A stretch of 64,000 bases of DNA from Prorocentrum cordatum (Eukaryota; Sar; Dinophyceae; Prorocentrales; Prorocentraceae): positions 1,155,893-1,219,892 of the forward strand of contig CAUYUJ010006335.1 of assembly GCA_963575745.1 (NCBI GenBank). The letters run 5' to 3'. Shown here piece after piece: positions 19,648 to 29,535 of the stretch. The translations under genes and the position numbers were made by a program. The number at the start of each line of letters is the position of its first letter. The stretch's first letter is position 1. The notes beneath the pieces are model-generated. The model worked only from the letters and a program-made list of their open reading frames with translations, searched no databases and was not told where the DNA came from.

Positions 19648-21040
19648 TCACGGGGGCCGCGTTGGCGGCGGCCGCTTCGCCACGGTCGACGGGGCGGCCG
19701 CGGGAGCGGCGGCCGCGGGCGCGGCGGCGGGGGCGGCGGCCGCGGGGGCGGCGGCCGCGGGCCGCGGCCCGCGTGGCGGCGGGCGGACCACCCGCGGGGG
19801 CGGCGCCACCTGCGTCGGCGCCACCTTCGGGCGCACCCGCGGCGGCGCCACCTGCGGGTGCGACCCAGGGGGGCGCGTCCCTGGCCCGAAGGCGCCGCGG
19901 CCGTACTCCGCCGCGAAGTACGCCTTGTTCTTGCCGCCCCTGTTGGCCCACTTCCCCGTGTTCCAGCGGTAGTTCTGGCCGCGCCGCGTCATGGGGCCGC
20001 CCTCGTCTGGGCAGACGGGGCCGCGCTGAGCCCATGAGAGCCCCATGCTCCTCGCCACCGCCGACTCCGCGCGCAGGTCCGCTATCATCTCGGGCGTGTA
20101 CCCGTTGTTGTACACAGCCTCCCACGTGGCGACCCGATCCGCCTCCGTCGGCTCCGCATGCGGCGCGGGTTGCACGGCAGGGCGCACCCCCTGCGACGGC
20201 GCGGGGCCTGCAGGGCGCACTTGCGACGGCACGGACACGAACGGGCGCGCAGGACGCACCTGCGATGATGGCCGCGGGGGAGGGGCGCCAGCGCACGCTG
20301 GAGCCAGGCCGCGCGCGCTGCCTGCGCTCGAGGACGCGAGCGGCAGCACCCCCGCGTACGCCGCGTGCGACGCGGCAGCCACCTCCACCGAAGCGCAGGC
20401 GGGTGGCGCACTCTTCGGCGGCTCCGCTGTCCTCTGCCGCACGCGGCGGCCGACCCCGAGCTCGATGGTCAACGGCGCGCCGCCCAGAGAGCTCCCGTCG
20501 GCCGACCCCGATCTCTGGGCCGAGCCGCCCGAGATCGGGGCCTCGGACACGGCCGCGCCGCTGCTATCGCCCCGCGCCTCGGACACCGCCGCCAGGGCAG
20601 CGTCGGCGCATTCGTCCTCGGAGTCGATGCTGACCGACAGCACCACCTCCGCCTCCACCGCCTCCTCGTGGGCGGCCTCCTCAGCGCCCGCAGCGGCAGC
20701 CGCCTCCTCGTGGGCGGCCTCCTCCGCCTCCTCCGCCTCCTCAGCGCCCGCAGCGGCAGCCGCCTCCTCAGTGCCCGCATCGGAAGCCTGCGCAGCGTCC
20801 TCAGCGGCGGCCTCCTCATCGCCGTCAGCGGCAGCCGCCTCCTCCTCCTCGGCGGCGGCATCCGCATGCGTAGTGCGCGCGCTCGGCCGCAGTCGCCTCC
20901 GCGGCGGCGCGCGACGCAGCGGCCGACTCCTCTGCGGCGTCGGCCGCCTCCTCGCCCTCGTGGCGGCCCAACAACGCGTCGAACGCGCTGGCGACCTGGA
21001 AGAACGCGCCCGCGGCGTTCGCCGCGGCGTCCGACGCCAT
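19648..21040 (-). CDS. Ala/Glu- and Pro/Arg-rich protein, one frameshift
   Basis: ATG 21040 opens MASDAAANAAGAFFQVASAF, an Ala-rich amphipathic start; near 20870 the frame must change by one base to continue into (AAAEEEEAAAADGDEEAA), an Ala/Glu helix-forming repeat of about 70 residues. The remaining frame (to 19648) has SVSIDSEDECADAALAAVSE, a Pro/Ser linker, then a compact conserved-looking block (ATWEAVYNNGYTPEMIADLR, RGPVCPDEGGPMTRRGQNYR, WNTGKWANRGGKNKAYFAAE), and a Pro/Arg/Ala tail. The compact block is the only part likely to fold. The 5' untranslated interval to the relict leader at 21088 is 47 bases. Family not recognised. Confidence 0.5.
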
Positions 21041-21087
21041 GCTCGGCCGCAGTTGCCGCAGTCACAGCCGCGGCGGGCGGCCGCGTG

Positions 21088-21107
21088 CGAGCCAAGAAAT
21101 GGCTATG
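21088..21107 (-). promoter_or_regulatory. putative relict spliced leader
   Basis: The minus strand reads CATAGCCATTTCTTGGCTCG, one base different from the site at 18661 and close to the dinoflagellate leader. It lies 47 bases upstream of the ATG at 21040, a normal place for the leader-derived 5' end of a reinserted mRNA. Confidence 0.5.
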
Positions 21108-21149
21108 ACAACGCGTGCGATTAATGCTATGTGCAATGCGCGCGCAATG

Positions 21150-21500
21150 CCAGCGATCGAAATCGCTTTCCCCCGCCCCATCTGCCTCCCACTGCCGACC
21201 CGTCTGCCCTTCCCTTCCCATCCGGTCGCAGTCGCTTCGCCCCTCGTCCTGAGAGCACCCCGCCCCCCATCCAAGTTGCCACCATCGCTTCGCCGCCATC
21301 TTCGCCTCCTCCTCCTCTTCCTTCCCCAAGCGATTACCATCGCTACCTCCCCCACTCCTCCTCCTCCTCCTCCTCCTCCTTCCCCGAGCGATCGCCATCG
21401 CTACCTCGCCCACTCTTCCTCGTCCTTCCCCGAGCGATCGCCGTCGCCCCCCTCCTCCATATTTTTGTCCGTCCCCATCCTCGGCGGCGCAGTCGACGAG
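21150..21500. repeat. hairpin cluster in pyrimidine-rich spacer
   Basis: Hairpin copies at 21154 (loop CGAA), 21329 (TTAC loop with AGCGAT/ATCGCT arms), 21385 (CGCC) and 21433 (partial), within CCTCCTCC runs. No gene. Confidence 0.8.
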
Positions 21501-21725
21501 GCGTGTTCGACAACGCATGCACGCTGCGCCGTTGCAGCGCCCGCGCGCGAATTATCGCCGATCAGGCTCAGCCCAGCATGCCCAGCTGCTGGACGAAGGC
21601 GAACAGCTGGCCCGCCACAGTTGCCACCAAGAGGATGGACTTGCTGCGAGCCGCAGGGTCGGAGGACCCCAAGATGCGACAGAGCATCAACATCATCGCG
21701 CCCGCACCGATCAGTAGCGCGCGAA

Positions 21726-23266
21726 TCAGCCCGCGACGCACTTCTTCGTCTGCGTGGCCACCCACTTCTTGGCCGCAGAGATCGCCTTGTCGCTGCTGCC
21801 GCCGTAGTCGGCGAACTTGTATGCAACCGACTGGCCTGCGCCTTTAAGGCCAGTCCTGCACAAGACCTGGTCGCGGGACCACTCCACCGAGTACGATGGC
21901 ATCGGGGACTTCTTGTCCGCATTCGCCTTCTTCTTCTTCTGCTTAGTCTTCTTATCGTCCGCCGCCTTCGCCGCAGCGGCAGTCTCCTTCGTCGCCTTCT
22001 TGTTATTTTTGTTTTTCTTGTTCTTCTCATTCTTCTTATTCTTCCCTTTCGCCTCCCCCGCCTTCGCCTCATAGGCCTTCCTCTTCTTATCGCCAGCCGC
22101 GCTGGCCGCGGGGGCGCCACCCTCGCTCTCGGAGTCGGAGTCGTCGTCGCTGCCGTCGTCATCCGACTCGCTGTCGCTCAGCGACGGCGGTTTGTGGGAC
22201 ACGCTCGGCGTCTTGCCCCCCAGCTGCGCGTAGATATTGTCCCTTGCCTCCTCCACGTTGTGCTTCGACGGCTTCTTGGCATCGGCCGACGCGGCGGGCG
22301 CGGGCGCCGCGTCGGCGAGCGGCGGCGGCTCGGCCTGGTTGGGCGTGGATCGCCTGAAGGGGGCGTCGCGGTCGCGCAACGCACCGCTGTCCTCGCGCCC
22401 GCGATTCAGCGCAATCGCCCTGTCGGCGAGCTGCAGCGCCATGTCGACACTCGATTGCTCAGGAGAGCTCTTCAGGCGAGCTTTGTTCTCCCGCATCGGG
22501 ACCGCGTCGCTCAACGCGAGCAGCTGGGTGACGTCCAGCGGGCACTTGACTGGGCATCGCCACTTTCGGCGTACACGCGAGAATAGACGTCTCGGCGCGC
22601 CCTCCGCATGGCAACCGTGTCCTCGGGGAGCTTATCGACGAACGACGGCTCCACCTCGGCAAGGCGCTTGCACTCCTTCCACGGGAGGAGCTTCTTGGCG
22701 CACGACTTCGCCCTCTTGAAATAGCCGAACAGGGCCAACGGGGGCTGGCGCATTGCCCGCTCGAAGCCCTCCACCGCGAGGGCGGTGCACGTCACCATTT
22801 GGATCGTCGGCTCATGCAACGTGCGCAACCCGAGTTTTTTGCAGGCCTGCATCATGACCGCAACTCGGCCCATGAAGTCGCTGTCCTTATCCAGTATTTC
22901 CGCCCACTGCGCCGCCGTCAGGTATGATGTGATCGGCGTGAAGTCCTGCATGGGCGTCCTGGTCACCGACATCAGCTCTGCGCCCGCGACAGCGTTGGCA
23001 ACCAACATATTCGCCGACGTTGTGGCTAACTCCGTGACGCGGCCGAGCAGCATGGCCAGCTTCTTCTTGCCGAATGGCATCTTGCCGATCTGCAAGATCA
23101 GCGCGGCCGAGTCCTCGGCGGAGACGAAGGTCCACGGCTCCATAACGCTCATCGCCATGCAGCACTGCGCCGCCACGACCTCCTTATATGCATTGCTCCC
23201 CTTCTCAAGCTGAGTGAGGAACGATGCGGCGGCCTTCAGCTGCTCCACCAGCGCGCTGGCCGCCAT
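21726..23266 (-). CDS. helical protein with Lys/Asp/Ser-rich linker, ~510 aa, one frameshift
   Basis: ATG 23266 starts MAASALVEQLKAAASFLTQL. The first ~235 residues are regular helical sequence (VVAAQCCMAMSVMEPWTFVS, KLAMLLGRVTELATTSANML, GRVAVMMQACKKLGLRTLHE) that resembles no enzyme I know. Near 22560 the frame changes: YSRVYAESGD continues as CPVKCPLDVTQLLALSDAVP in the frame that runs to 21726. That part has an acidic SDSESDDDGSDDDSDSES run, a Lys/Asn tract (KNKKNEKNKKNKNNKK), and a C-terminal block (PSYSVEWSRDQVLCRTGLKG, SDKAISAAKKWVATQTKKC). A basic-acidic linker between two ordered ends resembles the layout of the protein at 13468-16427. Whether the frameshift is real, an intron or a sequencing error cannot be told. 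Confidence 0.5.
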
Positions 23267-24434
23267 GATGCTAGCGCGGCGGCAACGGGGGGGCGCGCAC
23301 CCGCCAGGGCCAGCAACGGCTAACCAGTGGACGGCTAAGCTAGCGGCAATGACCGCACAGCGATCGAGATCGCTTTGCCCTCCACCGCCTCCGACTCCCC
23401 CCCCCCCCTCTCCCACCCTCCCCCTCCCTGATGCTCTTCACCCAATCCACCACTTCCATCCGCTCTCTGGTCGAATAAGCCTCATCCTCCGCCTCATCCC
23501 CCCCTCCTCTATACCATCCTCCTTACCCACTCCCGAGCGATCGCCATCGCTACTACCTCCCCATGCACTCCCCCTCGCCCAAGCGGTCGCCATCGCTATT
23601 TCCCCGCGCCCCCACCCACCCCCCACACCACCCCCCACCACCACCACCACCGCCACCACCACCACCACCACCACCACCACCACCACCACCACCACCACCA
23701 CCACCACCACCACCACCACCCCACCCCCACCCCACACCCACCCACCACCACCCCCCATCACCTCCGCCCCCTCGCCCCCCCGCCCAAGCGATCCCCATCG
23801 CTACCTCCCAATCCACGCCCCCCCTCGCCCAAGCGATCTCCATCGCTACCCCCCAATCCACGCCTCCCTCGCCCAAGCGATCTCCATCGCCACCTCCCCC
23901 CCCCTCGCCCCTTCGCCCGAGCGATCGCCATGGCTACCTCCCAATCCACGCCCCCCTCGCCCAAACGATCTCCATCGCTACCTCCCCGCGCACCCCCGCC
24001 CCCACCCCCCTCGCCCCTTCGCCCAAGCGATCGCCATCGCTACCTCCCAAGCCACGCCCCGCTCGCCCCGGCGATCTCCGTCGCCCCCAAGAACGCCCGT
24101 CCAGCGGGCCGAAAGCGCCTCCGAGAGGCCCCAACCTCCTGCATCACCCGAAAGCGCTTCCCAGACGCTCCGACCTCCCGCGCCAGCCGAAGGCGCCTCC
24201 GAGAAGCCCCAACCTCCTGCATCACCCGAGGGGGAGACGGGAGAGACGATGGGGGACGGGAGAGGCGATGGGGGACGGGAGAGTTGATGGGGGACGGGAG
24301 AGATGATGGGGGACGGGAGAGATGATGGGGGACGGGGGAGAGAGAACCCAATACCTAAACCCAGAACATCCAGAAACCAAAACCTCACCAAAACAACTTC
24401 GACGTACCGTGGCGGGGAGGGCACCGAGTGGGAG
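23267..24434. other. divergent strand-switch region made of simple repeats
   Basis: Genes to the left are on minus and to the right on plus. The interval holds hairpin copies at about 23360, 23536, 23581, 23786, 23832, 23876, 23917, 23962, 24027 and 24071, a (CCA)n run at 23634-23721, a block with ~48-bp period at 24095-24235 that would encode SERPQPPASPE-type repeats on plus, and a 19-bp minisatellite (YGATGGGGGACGGGAGAGD) from 24247 to about 24345. No gene is called with confidence. Confidence 0.6.
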
Positions 24435-24785
24435 ATGGCGCCGTGGTGGCCCGACATCGAGGTCCACCACAGGCGATGCATGCAGCCCCTGGTCCTGGCG
24501 TTCCAGCACTGGGTCGAGGCATCGGCCCAGTGCCACGCCTTTGTGGCAGAAATGCGGAGGCTGGGCCTGGACGGCTATCTGGCGGCAGCGAAGGCTTCCT
24601 ACGACCAGGCGTGGGAAGATTGGACGGAGCAGGTGCAGTTCGAGGTCGCAGACGACGGCGGGGTCGACTGGTCGTGGCGGCCAGGCAGCCGCCACGACGT
24701 GGCGTCGCGGCAGCACGCGGCGGCGGCAGGAGCGGCAGAGGCAGCCGCCTCTGCGGCGGCGGGAGCGGCAGCACGCCCGCAGTGA
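24435..24785 (+). CDS. small Trp-rich protein, 116 aa, unknown
   Basis: ATG 24435 (MAPWWPDIEVHHRRCMQPLV) is the first Met after the minisatellite; the frame is open further upstream only through that repeat. The body is compact and helical (VLAFQHWVEASAQCHAFVAE, YLAAAKASYDQAWEDWTEQV), then VDWSWRPGS and an Ala-rich tail ending at 24785. It is the first gene of the plus block. GT and GC donors near 24862 and 24905 next to hairpins make it possible that it is spliced to the exons at 25.2-25.98 kb. Family not recognised. Confidence 0.45.
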   Translation: MAPWWPDIEVHHRRCMQPLVLAFQHWVEASAQCHAFVAEMRRLGLDGYLAAAKASYDQAWEDWTEQVQFEVADDGGVDWSWRPGSRHDVASRQHAAAAGAAEAAASAAAGAAARPQ

Positions 24786-24867
24786 GCGCTGGCATGGAGT
24801 GCCGCGCGCGGGCGCGGCGCGCGAAGGGGCGCGGCGGACGCGTCACCGCGCGCGCGCAGAGGTAAAA

Positions 24868-25215
24868 ACAAAGCGATGGGGATCGCTCGGCGGAGGTGAA
24901 GCTATGGCAATCGCTTGGGAAGGCGGGGGGCGACGGGGGTCGCGGAGGCGCAGCGATGGCGATCGCTCGGGAGGGGGAGGAGGAGGACGAGCAAGCTGCT
25001 TTGACTGTTTTAACGCCGTTTTTGGCGCCAACTGCTGCAACAGTTTTAACGTCGTTTTGGGCGGACGGGGGACAGTGGGAAGTGGAGGAGGAGAGCGATA
25101 GCGATCGCTGGGAGGGGATAGTAGGAAGTGGAGGAGGAGAGCGATAGCGATCGCTGGGAGGACGAGGAGGATAGCGATAGCAATAGCAATCGCTGGTCGC
25201 CGCGCGCTGCTCCAG
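24868..25215. repeat. hairpins in the opposite orientation (AGCGATGGCGATCGCT)
   Basis: Copies at 24871 (loop GGGG), 24953 (GGCG), 25092 and 25141 (AGCG), plus partial ones at 24902 and 25166. The asymmetric loop now reads as the reverse complement of the copies left of 24.1 kb, matching the change of coding strand. Bases 25070-25110 and 25125-25160 are a direct repeat (GTGGAGGAGGAGAGCGATAG). Confidence 0.8.
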
Positions 25216-25975
25216 CTCGCGGGGGCGCCGCCGCGCCGCCGCGCCGCGCGGGCGCTGGGCCGCCAGGTCGGCACCTTGCTGGCGCAGCTCGCGGAGGCGG
25301 AGACCTCCTCTTCCCAGCGATCGTTATCGCTCTCCCCCGCCTCCTCCTCCGCGTCCTTCCCTTCCTCCCCTCCCTCGCCTTCCTCCCCTTCCTCCCCTTC
25401 CTCCTCCCCCCCCCCTTCCTCCCCTTCCTCCCCTTCCTCCCCTTCCTCCCCTTCCCCCTCCTCCTCCCCCCCCCTTCCTCCCCTCGTTCTCCTCCTCCTC
25501 TCCTTCCTCTCCTTCCTCCTCCTCCTCCCCCCCCTCCTCCTCCTCCCCCCCCTCCCCCCCTCGCCCTCCTCCCCCCAGCGATCGTTATCGCTCCCCCCCG
25601 CCTCAGGCCGCCAACGCTCGGCAGACCGAGCGGGCCCGCCAGCTCTCGCAATGGCTGGGCGAGGCGGGATGCGACGACGACGACGACGACGATGTCGACG
25701 ACGACGGCGACGACGAACGAGGCGGAGGCGGAGCTGAAGAAGGCGATCGAGGAGAGGGGCGCGGCGCTGAAGCGGGAGACGGCGCTGAGGGACGAGAGGG
25801 GCAAGCTGTTGAAGGAGAAGGGGGGGAAGGCGAAGGCGAAGGCGGAGAAAAAAAGAAAAAGAAAAAGGAGAAGAAGGGGAAGAAGGAGAGGGGGGCGGCG
25901 GCGAAGGAGGCGGATGCGAAGGCCAAGGCGAAGCCGAAGGGCAAGGGCCGCGCGAAGGCAAAGGGCAAGACGTGA
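25201..25975 (+). CDS. Lys-rich helical protein, three exons inferred, 1-nt shift in an A run
   Basis: Inferred exons: about 25201-25296 (ALGRQVGTLLAQLAE), 25607-25663 (AANARQTERARQLSQWLGE) and 25722-25975 (AEAELKKAIEERGAALKRET, then a Lys/Ala tail). The two introns are GC-AG: 25297-25606 (310 nt, a hairpin copy at each end and a pyrimidine tract between) and 25664-25721 (58 nt, nearly pure GAC). Joined, the three pieces give an uninterrupted coiled-coil-like sequence. In exon 3 a run of seven A (about 25850) forces the frame into Arg-rich nonsense; the other frame ends naturally with AKGKGRAKAKGKT and a stop at 25975, so one base is probably missing. The 5' end is not defined. Function unknown; the Lys/Ala tail suggests nucleic-acid binding. 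Confidence 0.45.
25297..25606 (+). other. probable intron (GC-AG) with hairpins at both ends
   Basis: Starts GCGGAG after GAG, ends CCTCAG before GCCGCC. Copies of AGCGATCGTTATCGCT sit at 25317 and 25579; between them is a ~240-bp CCT/TCC tract. Removal restores a continuous reading frame (LAQLAE|AANARQ). Confidence 0.5.
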
Positions 25976-26205
25976 GCGCGGCGCCTCCTCCCCCCCCCCC
26001 CCCATCCTCCCTCCCCCTTCAAGCAACAGTTGGGAATGCTTATACGTAACTTATATGTGCCCCTTAAATAACTTACAGCGTGTACGCTATGGTAACTTAT
26101 AAGTAACTTATATCTAACTCAGGCAAGTAGCATAAGTACAACTAAGATACTTAGCCTACATATAGCTAGGGCGCAAGTGCGCTTAAGATCTTGAAGCCTT
26201 TAAGC
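25976..26205. other. AT-rich island with ACTTA/TAAGT words
   Basis: GTAACTTATAAGTAACTTAT and related words occur throughout. The word is shared with the ends of the MITE-like element (16574, 16957) and with 28610-28900, so this and the latter flank the CCAAGA satellite array on both sides. No gene. Confidence 0.6.
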
Positions 26206-28600
26206 AAGACGGCCTCAGGGAGGCCCAAGAGGGCCTCGTTCAAAATCACGTTCCCGGAAGCCTCTCCGGGAACATGATTTCCGGGCTCCGAGGGCGCCCA
26301 AGAGGCCCACAAGGCAGCCTCCGCGAGGCCCATGAGGGCCCGAGATGGCTCGAAGAGGGCCCCAAGAGGGCCCCGAGAGGACCTTCAAGAGCAAGAATCA
26401 GCCCGTTCCCTTTGTAAAACGTACATTTTCAGTATACTCGCTTGCTTCGTCTTCGCAGTGCCCCAGACGCCCCCGAGGAGCCCCAAGACAACCCAAGAGA
26501 GACCCAAGAGGGCCCAAGACGGCCCGAAAGGGTCGTCCTGCGGGGCTCACGGAACCTCCCAAGACGGCCCAAGAGGCCCCGAAGCCGGCCCAGGAGGCCC
26601 CCAAGACGGCCTCAGGGAGTCCCAAGAGGGCCTCGTTCGAAATCACGTTCCCGGAAGCCTCTCCGGGAACGCGATTTCTGGGCTCCGAGGGCGCCCCAGA
26701 GGCCCACGAGGCAGCCTCCGCGAGGCCCAAGAAGGCCCGAATATGGCCGAAGAGGGCCCCAAGAGAGCTTTCAAGAGCAAGAGTCAGCCCGTTCCCTTTG
26801 TAAAACGTACATTTTCAGCATACTCGCTTGCTTCGTCTTCACAGTGCCCCAGACGCCCCCGAGGAGCCCCAAGACGGCTCAAGAGAGACCCAAGAGGGCC
26901 CAAGACGGCCCGAAAGGGTCGTCCTGTGGGGCTCACGGAACCTCCCAAGACGGCCCAAGAGGCCCCAAAGCTGGCCCAGGTGGCCCCCAAGACGGCCTCA
27001 GGGAGGCCCAAGAGGGCCTCGTTCAAAATCATGTTCCCAGAACGTGATTCCCGGCTTCCCTGGGCGCCCGAGAGGCCCACAAGACAGCCTCAGCGAGGCC
27101 CCAGAGGGCCCGAGATGGCTCGAAGGTGGCCGAAGAGGGGCCTTCGAGAGGCAAGAATCAGCCCGTTCCCTTTGTAAAACGTACGTGTTCAGCATATTCG
27201 CTTGCTTCGTCTGCGCAGTGCCCCAGACGCCCCCGAGGCAAGCCCCCCCTCTTCGAGAGCCGAACAAATCATGCTCCCGGAAAGCTTCCCTCGAAGTAGG
27301 CCCGTGGGGGGTGGCGGGCCGCTCTTTGTTCCCCCCATCCGTGCCTACCGGGGGATTGCGGCGGGGGGGTCCAGAGCTCCGGAGGCGGCCCGAGCCCGCC
27401 CCGAAGCAGGCCACGACAGACTAAGGGGGTCCCGAGAGGGCCCAAGACGGCCCCACGAGGCCCCACAAAGACGCTCAAGATGCTTTCAAGACAGCCGATG
27501 AGGACTCCAACACGCTCCAGGACGGACTCAAGAGGCTCCCCACGAGGGCCCTGGAAGGCAAGATTCATTCGTTTTCGGAGTGCTTTGGATTTCGGCGTTC
27601 TCGCTTTTCCCGCTTCCCAGCGCCCCCTCAAGGCCTCGGAGGCCCTTCAGATCGCTCCAAGAAGGCCCACGAGGCCCCGACGAGGGCCCCAAGACGGCCC
27701 AGGATGCTCCCCAGACAACCCAAGTGTCCCCCAAGAGCGCGCCAAGAGAAGGCCCAGAGGGGTCCCCAGGCGGCCCGGGCCCGCCCCGAAGCAGGCCACG
27801 ACAGGCTAATGGAGGTCCCGAGAGGGCCATAGACGGCCCCAAGAGGCCCCGAAGACGCCCAAGCTGCCATCAAGACGGCCGACGAGGACCCCAACGCGCT
27901 CCAGGACGGACTCACGAAGAGGGCCCTGGGAGGCAAGATTCACACATGTTCCTATGGTTTTTGAAGGATTTGGGCGTTCTCGTTTTCCCCGCTTCCCAGC
28001 GCTCCTTCGCGGCCTCGGAGGCCCTTCAGGTCGCTCCAAGAAGGCCTTCGAGGCCCCGACGAGGGCCCCAAGACGGCCCAGGACGCTCCCCAGACAACCC
28101 AAGTGCGCCCCAAGAGCGCGCCAAGAGAAAGCCCAGAGGGGCCCCCGGGCGGCCCGGGCCCGCCCCGAAGCAGGCCACGACAGGCTAATGGAGGCCCCGA
28201 GAGGGCCATAGACGGCCCCAAGAGGCCCCGAAGACGCCCAAGCTGTTATCAAGACGGCCGACGACGACTCCAACACGCTCCAGGACGGACTCACGAAGAG
28301 GGCCCTGGGAGGCAAGATCCACAAATTTCCAATGTTTTTTGAAGGATTTGGGCGTTCTCGTTTTCCCCGCTTCCCAGCGCTCCCTCACGGCCTCGCTCGG
28401 AGGCCCAAGACGGGCCACGAGGTCCCGAAGAGGGCCCCAAGGCGGCCCAGGAGGCTCTCCAGACAACCCAACTGCGCCCCAAAAGCTCCCCAAGAGAGGG
28501 CCCAGAGGGGGACCGCCAACCGACATTTCGAGGTCTCTGGCCCTAGAGGCCGCCTGCAGGCCCCCGGAGGTCACCAACAGGCTCCCGCTGCAGGCGGCGG
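26206..28600 (-). repeat. satellite array, ~375-385-bp unit, CCAAGA type, two subfamilies
   Basis: Subfamily 1 has the core GCCCGTTCCCTTTGTAAAAC (starts 26401, 26787, 27161; spacings 386 and 374). Subfamily 2 has a core ending TTTCCCCGCTTCCCAGCGC, whose CAAGAT(T/C)CA start is at about 27560, 27933 and 28311 (spacing ~373-378). The rest of each unit is GGCCCAAGACGGCCC-type words. It is the reverse complement of the type at 7.5-9.25 kb, and the core of subfamily 2 aligns with the core there (TGGTTTTTGA .. CTTTTC .. GCGCTCC). Open frames in it are repeat products. Confidence 0.85.
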
Positions 28601-28985
28601 GGCCGGTTATAAGTAGATCGCCCAGTTCGCCCAGCTATAAGTAACGTAAGTAGCTCATATGAAGCTCAGAAGTAGCTCGTACGTAACAGAAGCTGCTTAG
28701 AAGTAGCGTAGGTAGCTCGTAAGTCTCGTAAATTAGTTATGCCAGTCACAAGCTACTTAGAAGTAGATTCCCAAGTTATAATTCGCGTATCTACTTGGGC
28801 CACTTACGTTCTAGTTATGTAACTGGCGTAACTGCTGTTACGCCACTTACGCCAGTGATGCGCCCGCATTTGTAAGTATCACAAACGTAGCGCGCCCGAT
28901 GAGCAATAAGTGTGATTTAGGAACATTTATAACATAAGCTATGGTTGCGAACGACATAGACATACAACCACCCCTAATTACAACA
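28601..28985. other. AT-rich island with AAGTAGC/TAAGT words
   Basis: Many copies of AAGTAGCTC, TAAGTAACGTAAGTAG and GTAACTGGCGTAACTGC; the latter forms short inverted repeats (GCGTAACTGCTGTTACGC). Nothing coding seen. Confidence 0.6.
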
Positions 28986-29008
28986 TCTCAAAACCCAGAA
29001 CTCCGAGC

Positions 29009-29535
29009 ATGAACATCGAAGACCTTCGGAATCCAACCGAAGCGCTTGGGGCCCCAGGCCCGCCGATCCGTGTAATATTGGGCGGGGGCTGTGGTGGCCA
29101 GGTGAATGCAATCAGCGCTGCCGCTGGCACTGCCCAGCTTGCGCGAGCGCAGCCGCCCCCTCGTGCCCAACCTTGCGCGAGCGCAGCCGCCCCCTCGCCC
29201 TGCGCTCAGCGCTGCCGCCCCCGCCGCGGCGTCCATCGCCGATCGCGTGGACCGCGTCAAGGCAGAGATCTTCGGCATCCTTAAGGGGTACGCGCTGAGC
29301 CACAGCCCCCCGATCCTCTCGTTGCGCGACCAGGCGGCGGCCGTGCTGCGGAGAGAGGGTTCGCTGAGGCGCGAGAAGATGAATCCCCGTTTTGTTGCCG
29401 TACAGCCATGGAACAGGCAAGGCGATGACATGATTCTGGGCGCTTCGCGCACCCCCACCAGCCCGCGCAGAAACGACCAGGGTAGCTCGACAGCCGAACC
29501 GAGCGAAGCAGGGATGAAGAGAAGGAGGAGGCTGG
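29009..29535 (+). pseudogene. 5' part of a dinoflagellate multicopy ORF (fragment)
   Basis: Two frames contribute: MNIEDLRNPTEALG at 29009 and, from about 29230, ADRVDRVKAEIFGILKGYAL, SLRDQAAAVLRREGSLRREK and FVAVQPWNRQGDDMI. The order DQ..VLRREG.LRREK followed by a PxNR(x)G motif is one I associate with a large unannotated ORF family in dinoflagellate genomes; no function is known to me. The next expected segment of that family is found at 33.98 kb, so the copy appears to be split. Confidence in the family is moderate and comes from memory of the pattern only. Confidence 0.45.

Noticed and set aside
23214-24287. 357-aa plus-strand frame through the strand-switch region
   Set aside because: Most of it is translated (CCA)n and hairpin spacer; only the SERPQPPASPE repeat looks regular and it runs into a minisatellite.
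10717-25600. GCGATCGC words as in cyanobacterial HIP1, suggesting bacterial contamination
   Set aside because: The conserved unit here is a 16-bp hairpin with a variable loop, GCGATCGC is only one variant, and neighbouring genes have introns, relict leaders and eukaryotic retroelements.
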